Shown here: positions 34,195 to 41,697 of the stretch, one piece after another
Position numbering within the stretch: position 1 is the stretch's first letter
Layout of the letters: each line of letters opens with the position of its first letter
Assembly (NCBI GenBank): GCA_020633895.1
Contig: JACKCT010000003.1
Coordinates: forward strand, 310,001-374,000
Length of the DNA: 64,000 nt
Direction of reading: 5' to 3'
Source: Deltaproteobacteria bacterium
GTDB taxonomy: Bacteria > Lernaellota > Lernaellaia > JACKCT01
Notes under the pieces: generated by a model
The model's input: only the letters and a program-made list of their open reading frames with translations
Database searches by the model: none
What the model was told of the DNA's origin: nothing
Program-made: the position numbers and the translations under genes

Positions 34195-35049
34195 TCAGGG
34201 ACGTTCGGAGTCGCCCGATTCCCCCGACGCATCGAGCGCCTCGCCTTCCTTGGCATCGTGTTCGGCGGGGTCGTCGGGCGGGGGCGCGGACCATTGATCC
34301 GGCTTGACCAGCGACCGGGCAAAACGCAGCGCCACCAGCGGCCCGCCCAGGTGATGCTCGATCTGGCGAGGCAGCAAGGCCGTCAGCCCGTCGACCTCGG
34401 CTTTGTCCATCGGCAAATCGTAGAGCGTCCCGATCGGCGCTTCGAGAACGCGCGCCAGCGCCGCCCTCGACCCCGCGCCCAGGCGAAACAAATCCCGTCC
34501 CGGCACACAGCGATCGCAAACCACGCCGCTTCTCGCAAACGAATACCGCGCGTCACGATCCGCCGGAATGTCCCGACCGCACGCGATGCACGACTCCAGG
34601 TTCGGCGCCAACCCCACCGCGCCCAGCAGGCGCCCCTCGAAGATGCGCAGAAGGCGGGGCTGGACGCCGTCCCGCGCCAACGCCCGCAACGCGCCGACAC
34701 CCACGTCGAACAGCTCCGCGTCCTCGTGTTCCTCCACCGAGAAACGGCGCAGCAACTCAATGACATGCGTCGCGGCGCAAAGCCCCAGGAACGATTGGGA
34801 CAGCGCCCAATAACCGTCGACCAGTTTGCCCGAGTCAGCCCGCGCCATTCCGCGACGAGGCATGTTGAGCTTGAGCGTCACGCAATTGGCCAGGTCGAAG
34901 ACGTTGGCGAAACGTTTGTGACTGCGTCGCGCGCCGGGCACGACGGCGGAAACGAGCCCTCGCTCCCGTGTCACCAGCCACGCAATACGATCCGACTCCC
35001 GAAAGGGGATGAGCTTGACGACGATGGCGTTCGCCTCGACCAGGGACAT
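34195..35049 (-). CDS. recO: DNA repair protein RecO
   Basis: A 284-residue recombination mediator that loads RecA with RecR. It has an N-terminal OB fold (EANAIVVKLIPFRESDRIAWLVTRERG), a helical middle, and a zinc-finger-like Cys4 (CIACGRDI near residue 152 and CDRC near residue 175). The C-terminal tail after residue 255 is acidic and disordered. ATG 35049 gives the usual N-terminus; the longer frame is a shadow over the dehydrogenase gene. It is last of the rlmB-SDR-recO set, 4 bases after the dehydrogenase stop. Confidence 0.93.
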   Translation of the reverse strand: MSLVEANAIVVKLIPFRESDRIAWLVTRERGLVSAVVPGARRSHKRFANVFDLANCVTLKLNMPRRGMARADSGKLVDGYWALSQSFLGLCAATHVIELLRRFSVEEHEDAELFDVGVGALRALARDGVQPRLLRIFEGRLLGAVGLAPNLESCIACGRDIPADRDARYSFARSGVVCDRCVPGRDLFRLGAGSRAALARVLEAPIGTLYDLPMDKAEVDGLTALLPRQIEHHLGGPLVALRFARSLVKPDQWSAPPPDDPAEHDAKEGEALDASGESGDSERP

Positions 35050-35053
35050 GGCG

Positions 35054-35893
35054 CTAGGGGCGCACGCGATCCAGTTGGAAGATACGGGAGAGCACCCGGT
35101 CGAGGATCGCCGAAGGGATGGCGCGCTTGAACAGGGCCCAGCGTGTGGCGCCGTTGCCGATGCGGATGTAGCGCGGCGGATGGGGTCGCGTCGAGCGCTC
35201 GACAAGGATGCGGGCGAAGTCCTCGGTGGGCAGCGGGTGTTGTTGCGAGGCATGCACGCGCTTGTGGATGCCCTCTTCCGCGGCGGCGTAGAACGAATCG
35301 GCGCGGGTATATTCGGAGCGGCTCTGCTCGGCGTTGGCGCTGATGGACGAGCGCACCGCCCCGGCCGGCACCGCGATCACCTGCACGCCGAACGGCGCCA
35401 ACTCCATGCGCAGGGCGTCGGTGAACGACGCGAACGCGGCCTTGGCGGCGCAGTAGGGTCCGGAAAAGGGCACCGTCATCACCGCCATGACGCTGGTGAT
35501 ATTCACGATGCGCCCCTTGCGCCGACGCATCATAAACGGCGCCACGGCCTGCGTGACGGCGATCTGGGCGATGACGTTGGTTTCCATCTGCTTGCGGATT
35601 TGATCGATGGGAATCTCGACGGACGGACCCACCAGATTGATCCCGGCGTTGTTGACCAGATAATCGATGTGCCCGAATTCTTCGATGATCGCGCCGACCA
35701 CCTGCTCGACGTTTTCCTGGTCGTTGATATCGAGCGCCCGCGTGGTCATGCCCTTGTCGGCCAACTCCTGCATCGACTCCAGCCGACGCGCGGTGGCCAC
35801 CACGTGCATCCCTCGGGAAGCGAATTCCAACGCCAGCGCCCGACCGATCCCCGACGAGCATCCGGTAATCAGGACGATCTCGCGGTCGGACAC
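35054..35893 (-). CDS. Short-chain dehydrogenase/reductase
   Basis: A 279-residue classical SDR oxidoreductase using NAD(P)H. Cofactor loop is TGCSSGIG (residues 10-17), then ALDIND, NNAG (about residue 86), the catalytic Ser in ITSVMAV and YCAAK (Tyr/Lys, about residue 151). The C-terminal extension (about 195-279) with PRYIRIGNG is like that of SDRs acting on long-chain or lipid substrates. It starts at GTG 35893 behind GGGGGAG. It is 69 bases downstream of rlmB. The substrate cannot be told. Confidence 0.9.
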   Translation of the reverse strand: MSDREIVLITGCSSGIGRALALEFASRGMHVVATARRLESMQELADKGMTTRALDINDQENVEQVVGAIIEEFGHIDYLVNNAGINLVGPSVEIPIDQIRKQMETNVIAQIAVTQAVAPFMMRRRKGRIVNITSVMAVMTVPFSGPYCAAKAAFASFTDALRMELAPFGVQVIAVPAGAVRSSISANAEQSRSEYTRADSFYAAAEEGIHKRVHASQQHPLPTEDFARILVERSTRPHPPRYIRIGNGATRWALFKRAIPSAILDRVLSRIFQLDRVRP

Positions 35894-35962
35894 GGCACTC
35901 CCCCTTGGTCGGTCTTGGTCGGTATATGTCGGCGACGGCGCGCGGCGAGCGCCGATTCGATC

Positions 35963-36703
35963 TTACGACGAGGCCCCGCGCTGACGAAAGACCTCGTAGA
36001 GTCCGCAGGCGGCGGCGGAGGCGACATTCAGCGACGGAACCGGCCCGTCGCCCGGAATGCGCAGCACGGCGTCCGTCTTTTTCTTCACCAGCGGACGCAG
36101 GCCCCGGTCCTCGCTGCCGACCACGATCGCCACGTCGCCGGTCAGGTCGACGTCGGAAACCATCTTGTCGCCGTCCGCTTCCAGCGCGTAGCACCAAAAG
36201 CCCGCCCCGCGCAGTTGCTCCACCGCTCGGGCGATGTTCTTAACCCGCGCCACCGGCACCAGGTCCGCCGCTCCCGACGCGATGCGCGTGACCACCGCGT
36301 TGACCGACGCCGCCCGATCCTGCGGGATCACGACAAAGTCCGCTCCGAAAGCCCCGGCGCTGCGCAACACCGCGCCCAGGTTCTGCGGATCGGTCACGCC
36401 GTCGAGCAACACGGCGACGCGCCCGCCCACATGCTCCGTCGGACGCACCATCAAGTCTTCCAGATACGCATAGCGAAACGGCGCCAGCACCGCCGCCACG
36501 CCCTGGTGGTTGCCGCCTCGGGTCATCTCGTCGAGAACGTGCCGGCCGGTCCATTCCAGATTCAATTCGATGCCCATCGCCACGTCGGAGATCCACTGGG
36601 AGAGCTTGGGCCGCTCGTTGTCCAGCAGCACCTTTTCCACCTTGGTGTGGTCCGACTTGAGCGCGGCCTCGACCGCGTGTTTTCCGAAAATGCAGCGCGT
36701 CAT
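35963..36703 (-). CDS. rlmB: 23S rRNA 2'-O-methyltransferase RlmB (TrmH/SpoU family)
   Basis: A 246-residue SPOUT methyltransferase. The N-terminal substrate-binding part begins FGKHAVEAALKS. The knot domain has TDPQNLGAVLRSAGAFG (about residue 108), IVVGSEDRGLRPLV and PSLNVASAAACGLYE. RlmB methylates the ribose of G2251 in 23S rRNA. I chose ATG 36703, with AGGA 8 bases before it; ATG 36712 is also possible. It begins a minus-strand operon with the dehydrogenase and recO. The exact rRNA target is inferred from the family. Confidence 0.9.
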   Translation of the reverse strand: MTRCIFGKHAVEAALKSDHTKVEKVLLDNERPKLSQWISDVAMGIELNLEWTGRHVLDEMTRGGNHQGVAAVLAPFRYAYLEDLMVRPTEHVGGRVAVLLDGVTDPQNLGAVLRSAGAFGADFVVIPQDRAASVNAVVTRIASGAADLVPVARVKNIARAVEQLRGAGFWCYALEADGDKMVSDVDLTGDVAIVVGSEDRGLRPLVKKKTDAVLRIPGDGPVPSLNVASAAACGLYEVFRQRGASS

Positions 36704-36743
36704 GACGTGCATCCTAGCAGATCCCCAAGCGCCCCCCAAGCAG

Positions 36744-36775
36744 TTACGAAATAAAAAATTGATGTAAATTCGTAA
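36744..36775. promoter_or_regulatory. Inverted repeat, possible enhancer-binding site upstream of the sigma-54 promoter
   Basis: TTACGAA (36744-36750) and TTCGTAA (36769-36775) are exact reverse complements, 18 bases apart, in an AT-rich stretch about 125 bases upstream of the -24 element. This is the usual place for a PilR/NtrC-type activator. The role is inferred from position. Confidence 0.45.
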
Positions 36776-36885
36776 TTGTCGGATACGGCAACAAATCCGA
36801 CCGCCGGGACGCCCCGCCACGGCCGAGAATTATAAATACATGAAATCATATAAGTTTTATTGCACACCCTGCCGGACATTCCGTT

Positions 36886-36901
36886 TGGCACGCCGGTTGC
36901 T
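36886..36901 (+). promoter_or_regulatory. Sigma-54 (-24/-12) promoter of the pseudopilin gene
   Basis: TGGCAC (36886-36891), 5 bases, then TTGCT (36897-36901) match the sigma-54 consensus TGGCAC-N5-TTGCA/T exactly. Transcription would start near 36912, just ahead of the GGAGGG ribosome site and the ATG at 36944. Pilin genes are often sigma-54-dependent through PilR. Confidence 0.85.
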
Positions 36902-36943
36902 CTAATTCCTTCCGGAATGGGATTCCAATGGAGGGATCGAAAG

Positions 36944-37564
36944 ATGATTCTCTTAAGAAAGCTGCCCAAGGACGGGCGAAGCCGAAGCGGCTTCACGCTG
37001 ATCGAAGTCATCGTTATGTGCGGGATCGTCGCGATTCTGACGACGATGTACATGGGGACCTCCGCCTGGGCGCACCACCGCGCCATGGTGGCCGTTTTCC
37101 AGGCGGATATGCGCATGGTCAAGCTGGGCGCTCAGCGCTTCGAGCAGGATCTGGGTGTCTATCCGCCGGACGTGGTTCGCGGCATCGACCCGGGCATGAT
37201 CGACAAATACGGCTGGCAAGCCGGTGATTCTTCCGGCGGACGCTGGGCCAAGCTGACCGAAAACCGCAGCGAATACGAACGCCAGTGGAGCGGACCGTAC
37301 ATCGACTGGCATACGTGGAAACGTAATCCCTGGGGCGGTCTGTATGACTGGGACAACTACGAGCCGACGCGCGGCGTGTACATGGGTATCCCCGGCGGCG
37401 CCGTGTACGTGACCCTCAAACCGTCCACCTGGGGCGGCAAGGACGGCCTGCCTCCGCCGCAGTTCGAGGACATCCTCGAAGCCACCGGTTTTGACATCAG
37501 CCCCTGGCCCTACGTGGTCGCGGCCCGGATCGGACAATACCCCTTCTGGAATAATTTCGAATAG
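36944..37564 (+). CDS. Type IV pilin-like / GspG-like pseudopilin
   Basis: A 206-residue prepilin. A short leader ends in SRSGFTLIEVIVMCGIVAIL, with the prepilin peptidase site after Gly (about residue 17), Glu5 in place, and a hydrophobic N-terminal helix. The soluble domain is rich in Trp, Tyr, Pro and Gly (WKRNPWGGLYDWDNYEP), like the GspG head. Its closing segment PYVVAARIGQYPFWNNFE has no Cys pair. ATG 36944 has GGAGGG 8 bases ahead and lies downstream of the sigma-54 promoter. It is monocistronic with a terminator. It could be the major pilin or a secretion pseudopilin; larger than most pilA products. Confidence 0.85.
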   Translation: MILLRKLPKDGRSRSGFTLIEVIVMCGIVAILTTMYMGTSAWAHHRAMVAVFQADMRMVKLGAQRFEQDLGVYPPDVVRGIDPGMIDKYGWQAGDSSGGRWAKLTENRSEYERQWSGPYIDWHTWKRNPWGGLYDWDNYEPTRGVYMGIPGGAVYVTLKPSTWGGKDGLPPPQFEDILEATGFDISPWPYVVAARIGQYPFWNNFE

Positions 37565-37596
37565 AAAACTCTCGAAATCCTTAGGAAAACCAACGG

Positions 37597-37630
37597 CCGC
37601 GCCCGAAAAATCGGGCGCGGTTTGCTTTTG
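37597..37630 (+). terminator. Rho-independent terminator after the pseudopilin gene
   Basis: A 10-base perfect stem CCGCGCCCGA/TCGGGCGCGG with a four-A loop is followed by TTTGCTTTT, 32 bases after the stop. Confidence 0.85.
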
Positions 37631-37696
37631 CGCTTGCAAGGAGCGTTTCCGAGTGGAGACGGCAGTCTGTTCGGCAGAGCCGCGCGCGGCGTCCCG

Positions 37697-38152
37697 CTAA
37701 TTATGATAGGGGTTGTACAGGCACCACCAGCGCCCCGCGGCGTACCAGTAGTCGATCACCGGTTGGTCGGTGGGCAGATCCTTGTGCAGGGGGCAGGTCG
37801 GACGCCCGAAAAAGGCCGAGTCCTTCAAATCGATCTTCTCCGTGACCGCATAATTGCGACGCACCTGATCGTAGGGATGGGGCATGAAGATAATCTGCAT
37901 GCTGGGCCCGTCGATGTGGTGGTTGATGATGAACGCGGTGAAGGCCTGAGGCCGGATCTTCTTTTCTTCGTTGAGCACACTGTCGAAGAACTCGTCGGCC
38001 GCCTTCTGATTGTCGTAACAGGCGTCGCGCGTCGACGCGACGCGGTATTCGAAAAACTTCATGATCGTCAGCACGCCCAGCACGGCAATCACCGCCAGCA
38101 GCAGCAAATCCGCGATCACGATTCCGCGACGATGGGGACGAGCAAGCATCAT
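37697..38152 (-). CDS. Small single-helix protein, pseudopilin-like
   Basis: A 151-residue protein I do not recognise by name. Residues 1-9 are basic (PHRRG), followed by a hydrophobic helix IVIADLLLLAVIAVLGVLTI, an arrangement like a prepilin N-terminus but without the GFTLIE processing motif. The remainder is soluble, with four Cys residues and an aromatic C-terminus (WYAAGRWWCLYNPYHN). ATG 38152 overlaps the upstream B-box gene (ATGA), so the two are coupled. Function is unknown; the location among pilin genes suggests a role in the pilus or secretion machine. Confidence 0.6.
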   Translation of the reverse strand: MMLARPHRRGIVIADLLLLAVIAVLGVLTIMKFFEYRVASTRDACYDNQKAADEFFDSVLNEEKKIRPQAFTAFIINHHIDGPSMQIIFMPHPYDQVRRNYAVTEKIDLKDSAFFGRPTCPLHKDLPTDQPVIDYWYAAGRWWCLYNPYHN

Positions 38153-38781
38153 TCCAGCGACAGATCTCCGTTCGCGGTGACGTAGAGTTTGAGGAACTCG
38201 TAGCGCTCCGGGTCCGGCAGGCTCAGGACAAACCCGTTGGTCACGTCCTTGACGTATTGGAACTTCTGGTTGGATTCGCCGACGGTGGGCGGGCCGTCGA
38301 TATAGCGGCCGACCAGATCGTCGAGTTTGTCCGGATACTCGCCGTGATCTTCCCGATAGCGCATCAGTTCGACCAGAAGCATGGTGAACTGAGCCGAAGG
38401 ATTGCCGCGCTCAATAATGAAATCGCTGGAATACGAAATCGGCTCCTGGGAGAGGCTGACCTGCTGATCCAGATAGGTATAGATGCCGGCCAAGACGAAA
38501 ATCGCCAGCACCATCATGGAGTTGAGGCGTACGTTCAGGCGCTGCTTGGTGGTCAGGGGATTGTCTTCGGCGGTCTCTTCGGTGATTTTGGTCTCGCGCT
38601 TGTCCTGGACAATCGCGGAAACGGCCGCCGCCGACCCCATGTCGCACATGGGACAGACCACCTGGGGATCGCCACCGCCGGGATCATCAACATAGTGCAT
38701 GCATTCGCCGCAAATGGGCTTGCCGCACATATCGCACTCATAGAGCGCGTCTTCCCGCGGATGGCGGTAGCACTTGGCCAA
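38149..38781 (-). CDS. B-box-type zinc-finger membrane protein with GspG-like C-terminus
   Basis: A 210-residue protein. Residues 1-48 form a B-box-like zinc site (CYRHPREDALYECDMCGKP, CGECMHY, CPMC), which would be cytoplasmic. A membrane helix (MMVLAIFVLAGIYTYL, about residues 90-105) follows. The outer domain (about 125-210) reads MRYREDHGEYPDKLDDLVGRY, then a segment ending in a strand-rich tail, which recalls the soluble part of GspG-type pseudopilins. I know no characterised protein with this order. It is coupled to the next gene. Confidence 0.65.
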   Translation of the reverse strand: MAKCYRHPREDALYECDMCGKPICGECMHYVDDPGGGDPQVVCPMCDMGSAAAVSAIVQDKRETKITEETAEDNPLTTKQRLNVRLNSMMVLAIFVLAGIYTYLDQQVSLSQEPISYSSDFIIERGNPSAQFTMLLVELMRYREDHGEYPDKLDDLVGRYIDGPPTVGESNQKFQYVKDVTNGFVLSLPDPERYEFLKLYVTANGDLSLE

Positions 38782-38930
38782 GGGATGCCTCCGGATGGTT
38801 TCTCAAGGTTTAGGGAAGCCTCAGGCCTCTGTCAAGGCGAACCGACAGGCAGGGGGCGATTTCCCAAATGAGTTTTTTCTTTTTTCTTCAAGCATTTAGC
38901 TTGAATTAGCTCAATCGACGCTTTACCAAT

Positions 38931-38946
38931 GGGCCGACGTCGGCCC
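38931..38946. promoter_or_regulatory. Perfect 16-base palindrome
   Basis: GGGCCGACGTCGGCCC, 48 bases upstream of the -35 element of the SH3-protein promoter; a possible operator. No cognate regulator is nearby. Confidence 0.45.
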
Positions 38947-38993
38947 CAAGGCGCGAAAGCCATGAGAATTCCGCGTGTTTTTTCTCGTCGGCG

Positions 38994-39021
38994 TTGACAC
39001 GAGCCCGGCCCCCGATAAGAT
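38994..39021 (+). promoter_or_regulatory. Sigma-70-like promoter of the SH3-protein gene
   Basis: A perfect TTGACA (38994-38999) and TAAGAT (39016-39021) are 16 bases apart. The predicted transcript start near 39028 rules out a start codon before that point and supports ATG 39056. Confidence 0.7.
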
Positions 39022-39055
39022 GCCGTTATCACACTTTTGGCGGCAATCTCATCTC

Positions 39056-40156
39056 ATGTTGAAAACGACGTTCCATCGTAACGCGCCGGCCTTTTTGTTT
39101 GCCCTGGCTGTATGTCTGCTGTCGGTATCCTCGGCCCGAGCCGATGCCGAGGTTCTTTGGGCCAACGGCTTCACGCCGGATAACGCCGGTTTCGACCGCA
39201 TCGCCGTTTTCACCGACTTCACGGTGATCAACGAGGGCGACAAGGGCGACCAATATGTTGCGGTTGCGGACAGCATCGCCGCCGGCCGGTCGTTGGACGC
39301 TCTGCTCGTTGAAACCCTGGAAGACGCCGGTTACAAAATCGGCGTGCATGACCGGTACTTCGTCGGCGCCCTGGCCGACACCCCCATGCCCCTCTCCAAG
39401 CGCCTGAGCGCGCCCCTGCCCAAGCAGGATCCGCCTTTTCACGAAGACCCCTCGGTCTCCCGGGTGACGGCTCATCTCAGCGACGTCGACGGGATGTTCC
39501 GGGCTTACGGCCGCCTCGTCGTCCAATCGCCCGCCGCCCTGCAAAGCGCGTCGCTCCCCGCCGAGTTGACCTCCCGTACCGCCGGCAATTACCGCTCATC
39601 GGGACTGCTGATTATCACCGGCGTGATGCGCCCGATCGAGTCGGAGATCAAAGGCGGAGGATGGCTGCCTCCGACGACGGAAAATCTCCCGGCCCTCAAA
39701 GCGCCTTACGTGAGCGCCGCCTATTTCGAGGCCGTCACCGGCAAGCTGGTGTACTTCGTCAAAGCGCCCATCGAAGGCAAACAAAAGATCGGCGACTTCG
39801 AAAAAGAGCTGAAGCGAGCCCACAAGGATTTTCCCGAAGCCCGCGTGGCGCGCCGGTTTGCCGTGCCGCCCATGCCGGAATTCGATTCGATCGCCAAGGT
39901 CGCCGCCGCCAAATGTACGCCCTTTTCCGCCCCGACCGGCGCCGCCCAGCCCGGATTCGCCGTGCGCATGGGGGTGCTGCAGGCTCGCGGAGGGATTCCG
40001 TTTCGCCAATCGCCCGACGACCGCTTCAGCACGCGCATGCTTCCGCCCGGCACGCAGGTCAAGATCATCGGCTATGAAGGCGCCTATTCCAAGGTCGTCC
40101 TCCAGGATTGCAGCGTCGGCTGGTCCCCCAGTTCCCAGATTCTGATCCGCCGCTAA
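39056..40156 (+). CDS. Exported protein with C-terminal SH3-like domain, function unknown
   Basis: A 366-residue protein with a signal peptide (APAFLFALAVCLLSVSSARADA, cleavage near residue 31). The middle (about 35-270) is not recognised. The last 65 residues (QARGGIPFRQSPDD, LPPGTQVKIIGYEG, VGWSPSSQILIRR) have the pattern of a bacterial SH3 domain, which usually binds cell wall or protein. ATG 39056 is chosen because the promoter predicts transcription to start near 39028. It stands alone, with a terminator about 145 bases after the stop. Confidence 0.7.
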   Translation: MLKTTFHRNAPAFLFALAVCLLSVSSARADAEVLWANGFTPDNAGFDRIAVFTDFTVINEGDKGDQYVAVADSIAAGRSLDALLVETLEDAGYKIGVHDRYFVGALADTPMPLSKRLSAPLPKQDPPFHEDPSVSRVTAHLSDVDGMFRAYGRLVVQSPAALQSASLPAELTSRTAGNYRSSGLLIITGVMRPIESEIKGGGWLPPTTENLPALKAPYVSAAYFEAVTGKLVYFVKAPIEGKQKIGDFEKELKRAHKDFPEARVARRFAVPPMPEFDSIAKVAAAKCTPFSAPTGAAQPGFAVRMGVLQARGGIPFRQSPDDRFSTRMLPPGTQVKIIGYEGAYSKVVLQDCSVGWSPSSQILIRR

Positions 40157-40300
40157 GCCTCCAAATCGACACCGAATTTCGCCCCTTCCCCTGGTTGGTC
40201 GGTGAAATCGCATTTGCATCCGCCGGTGAAACCCGCGCGCCTCGCCCGTTGTCCAGACGCAATAAGCCCAGATATCCCTCCATCATGGGCTCATGGCACC

Positions 40301-40338
40301 CGCGGGTGCGGCGAACAATTCCCGCACCCGCGTTTTTT
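40301..40338 (+). terminator. Rho-independent terminator after the SH3-protein gene
   Basis: An 11-base perfect stem CGCGGGTGCGG/CCGCACCCGCG with a 10-base loop is followed by six T residues. Confidence 0.9.
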
Positions 40339-40378
40339 CGTTTAAAGGGGGCAAGACAAAGGACGGTAAGAGACGTCC

Positions 40379-40408
40379 TTGACAGTCTTTCGACCCGCCA
40401 CCTAGCAT
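40379..40408 (+). promoter_or_regulatory. Sigma-70-like promoter
   Basis: TTGACA (40379-40384) and TAGCAT (40403-40408), 18 bases apart, 66 bases before the start codon of the charged helical protein gene. Confidence 0.6.
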
Positions 40409-40473
40409 CCGAAGGCACGCGGCCGCGACGGGGCGCATACCGGCCCCCGAATCGACGCGGCCAAGGAGAGATG

Positions 40474-41202
40474 ATGCGCAAAAAAATCATCACCGGCGTT
40501 GTCGGCGCGTTTGTCGCCCTGGTGGCGGTGAATCTCTATTTTCGAACGCCCGCGCCGACTGTCCCCGGCCTGGAACGGCCCGCCATCGACCCGGCGGTCT
40601 TTGATGGCGGCGACGGCGCCGTCGTGACCACTTCCAGCAAGCAGCGCCAATCGGATCTGCGGGAGCAGCGCCTCAAAGAGGCCCAGAACGCCGTGAAAAC
40701 CGTCGGCGAAGACAACGCGACCAAGGCCGACAACCCCCGTCCGGTCCGCCGCGACACGCCCCGCGAAACCGCCGCCGAGGCCCGAAAGCGACGTCAGGAA
40801 ATCCGCGCGAAAGGCGTCTCCGGCGGCATGACGCCCCGCCCGGCCAAAAGCAACGAAGAGTCGGGCAACAACCGGCTCACCCCCGAACGACGCAAGGCCC
40901 TGGAAGAGCGCGCGGCCGAGTTGAAGGAGAAAATCCAGAAGCGCCGCGACGCCGGTATCCCGCCGTCCATCGGCTCGTCCGTCGCCCGCCGTAACGCCGA
41001 GGAGCGGGCCGAGTATCTGCGCGAACGCCGCGAGGCTCGACGCGCCGACCGTATGGCGCGGGGCGCCGCCGTCTCCCCCTCGGACCTGTCGGCCATGGAA
41101 GATCTGAGCGACGAAGAGCTTGAAGAAATGGCCGCCGAAGTGGGCATGGACGAAGACCTGGACGCCATCCTCGGCGAAGACCACGTCGACGAAGGCTACT
41201 AG
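40474..41202 (+). CDS. Membrane-anchored, highly charged helical protein of unknown function
   Basis: A 242-residue protein. One N-terminal helix (IITGVVGAFVALVAVNLYF) probably anchors it in the inner membrane with the rest outside. The body (about residues 55-215) is extremely rich in Arg, Glu, Lys and Ala, and is predicted helical or coiled coil (ALEERAAELKEKIQKRRDAG). The tail is acidic (EMAAEVGMDEDLDAILGED). AAGGAG lies 5 bases before ATG 40474; ATG 40471 is too close. No family is recognised. It has its own promoter. Low-complexity composition makes homology claims unsafe. Confidence 0.7.
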   Translation: MRKKIITGVVGAFVALVAVNLYFRTPAPTVPGLERPAIDPAVFDGGDGAVVTTSSKQRQSDLREQRLKEAQNAVKTVGEDNATKADNPRPVRRDTPRETAAEARKRRQEIRAKGVSGGMTPRPAKSNEESGNNRLTPERRKALEERAAELKEKIQKRRDAGIPPSIGSSVARRNAEERAEYLRERREARRADRMARGAAVSPSDLSAMEDLSDEELEEMAAEVGMDEDLDAILGEDHVDEGY

Positions 41203-41462
41203 CCGGGGAGTCCCGGCGGACTAACGGATGCCCGAGGGCATCCTGCACGCTGACGCGTCGTTGAATGTGCCATGCTGGTCGTCGCGTTGCTCCAACCATT
41301 GCCTCCGCGATCACGGTATTTCAGAGCGTGGGGCTGCACGTTCACGACGACGCAGTCGGCGGGAAGGTGGGCATTCTCGAAACCACGTTAGACCCATCAG
41401 AGTCCCAACATGCATCTCGTCGCAGCCCTAGGCCGGTCGGCAAGCGGCGTAACCACCTCAAA

Positions 41463-41506
41463 TCACACCTTCTCTCCGCCTTCGGCGTCGCGAAAGTGTG
41501 GCACCC
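41463..41506 (-). repeat. Dispersed 44-base hairpin element, copy B
   Basis: The reverse complement of this stretch equals 12857-12900 except for four bases, which swap two base pairs of the inner stem (CGCC/GGCG around GAA in place of GGGC/GCCC). The flanking 19 and 14 bases are identical between copies. Confidence 0.85.
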
Positions 41507-41584
41507 ACGGTTTACAAACTTCGAAATCGCCCGGAGCGAAGCGACGCCCCCCCGGTCTCTCCCCGCCCGCGCGTCAGTGTGCAA

Positions 41585-41601
41585 GGATACCCCCGGTATC
41601 C
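41585..41601. promoter_or_regulatory. Short inverted repeat upstream of the ParA promoter
   Basis: GGATACC (41585-41591) and GGTATCC (41595-41601), separated by CCC, form a perfect operator-like palindrome 32 bases before the -35 element. Confidence 0.45.
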
Positions 41602-41633
41602 GCCGGTCCGTGCCGACAACGGCGCGTCGTTCG

Positions 41634-41663
41634 TTGACGGGCCGAGCGGGCGCGTGATAGATT
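41634..41663 (+). promoter_or_regulatory. Sigma-70-like promoter of the ParA gene
   Basis: TTGACG (41634-41639) and TAGATT (41658-41663) are 18 bases apart; the transcript would begin near 41670, about 28 bases before the ATG. Confidence 0.5.
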
Positions 41664-41697
41664 CGCGTCGATTTTTCCAGCTTTTTTTCGGGATCTC

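Larger units (their letters stand above)
38782..39055. other. Divergent intergenic region with a palindrome and two promoters
   Basis: 274 bases. It has TTGACA on the minus strand (38835-38830) with a weak TAAACC 17 bases on for the B-box gene, a 7-base inverted repeat TTCAAGC/GCTTGAA (38887-38905), a perfect 16-base palindrome (38931-38946), and a strong plus-strand promoter (38994-39021). Confidence 0.55.
40157..40473. other. Intergenic region with terminator and promoter
   Basis: 317 bases with no gene. It holds the terminator at 40301-40338 for the SH3-protein gene and the promoter at 40379-40408 for the next gene; nothing else is evident. Confidence 0.6.
41203..41697. other. Non-coding region with a dispersed hairpin repeat and a promoter
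   Basis: 495 bases with open frames on both strands that match nothing I recognise. It contains copy B of the dispersed hairpin element (41463-41506), a short inverted repeat (41585-41601), and the promoter of the ParA gene (41634-41663). The first 250 bases show no structure I can name. Confidence 0.55.

Noticed and set aside
41203-41697. A possible small gene or broken transposase before the ParA gene
   Set aside because: The frames give no recognisable motif and the region contains a dispersed hairpin and a promoter instead.
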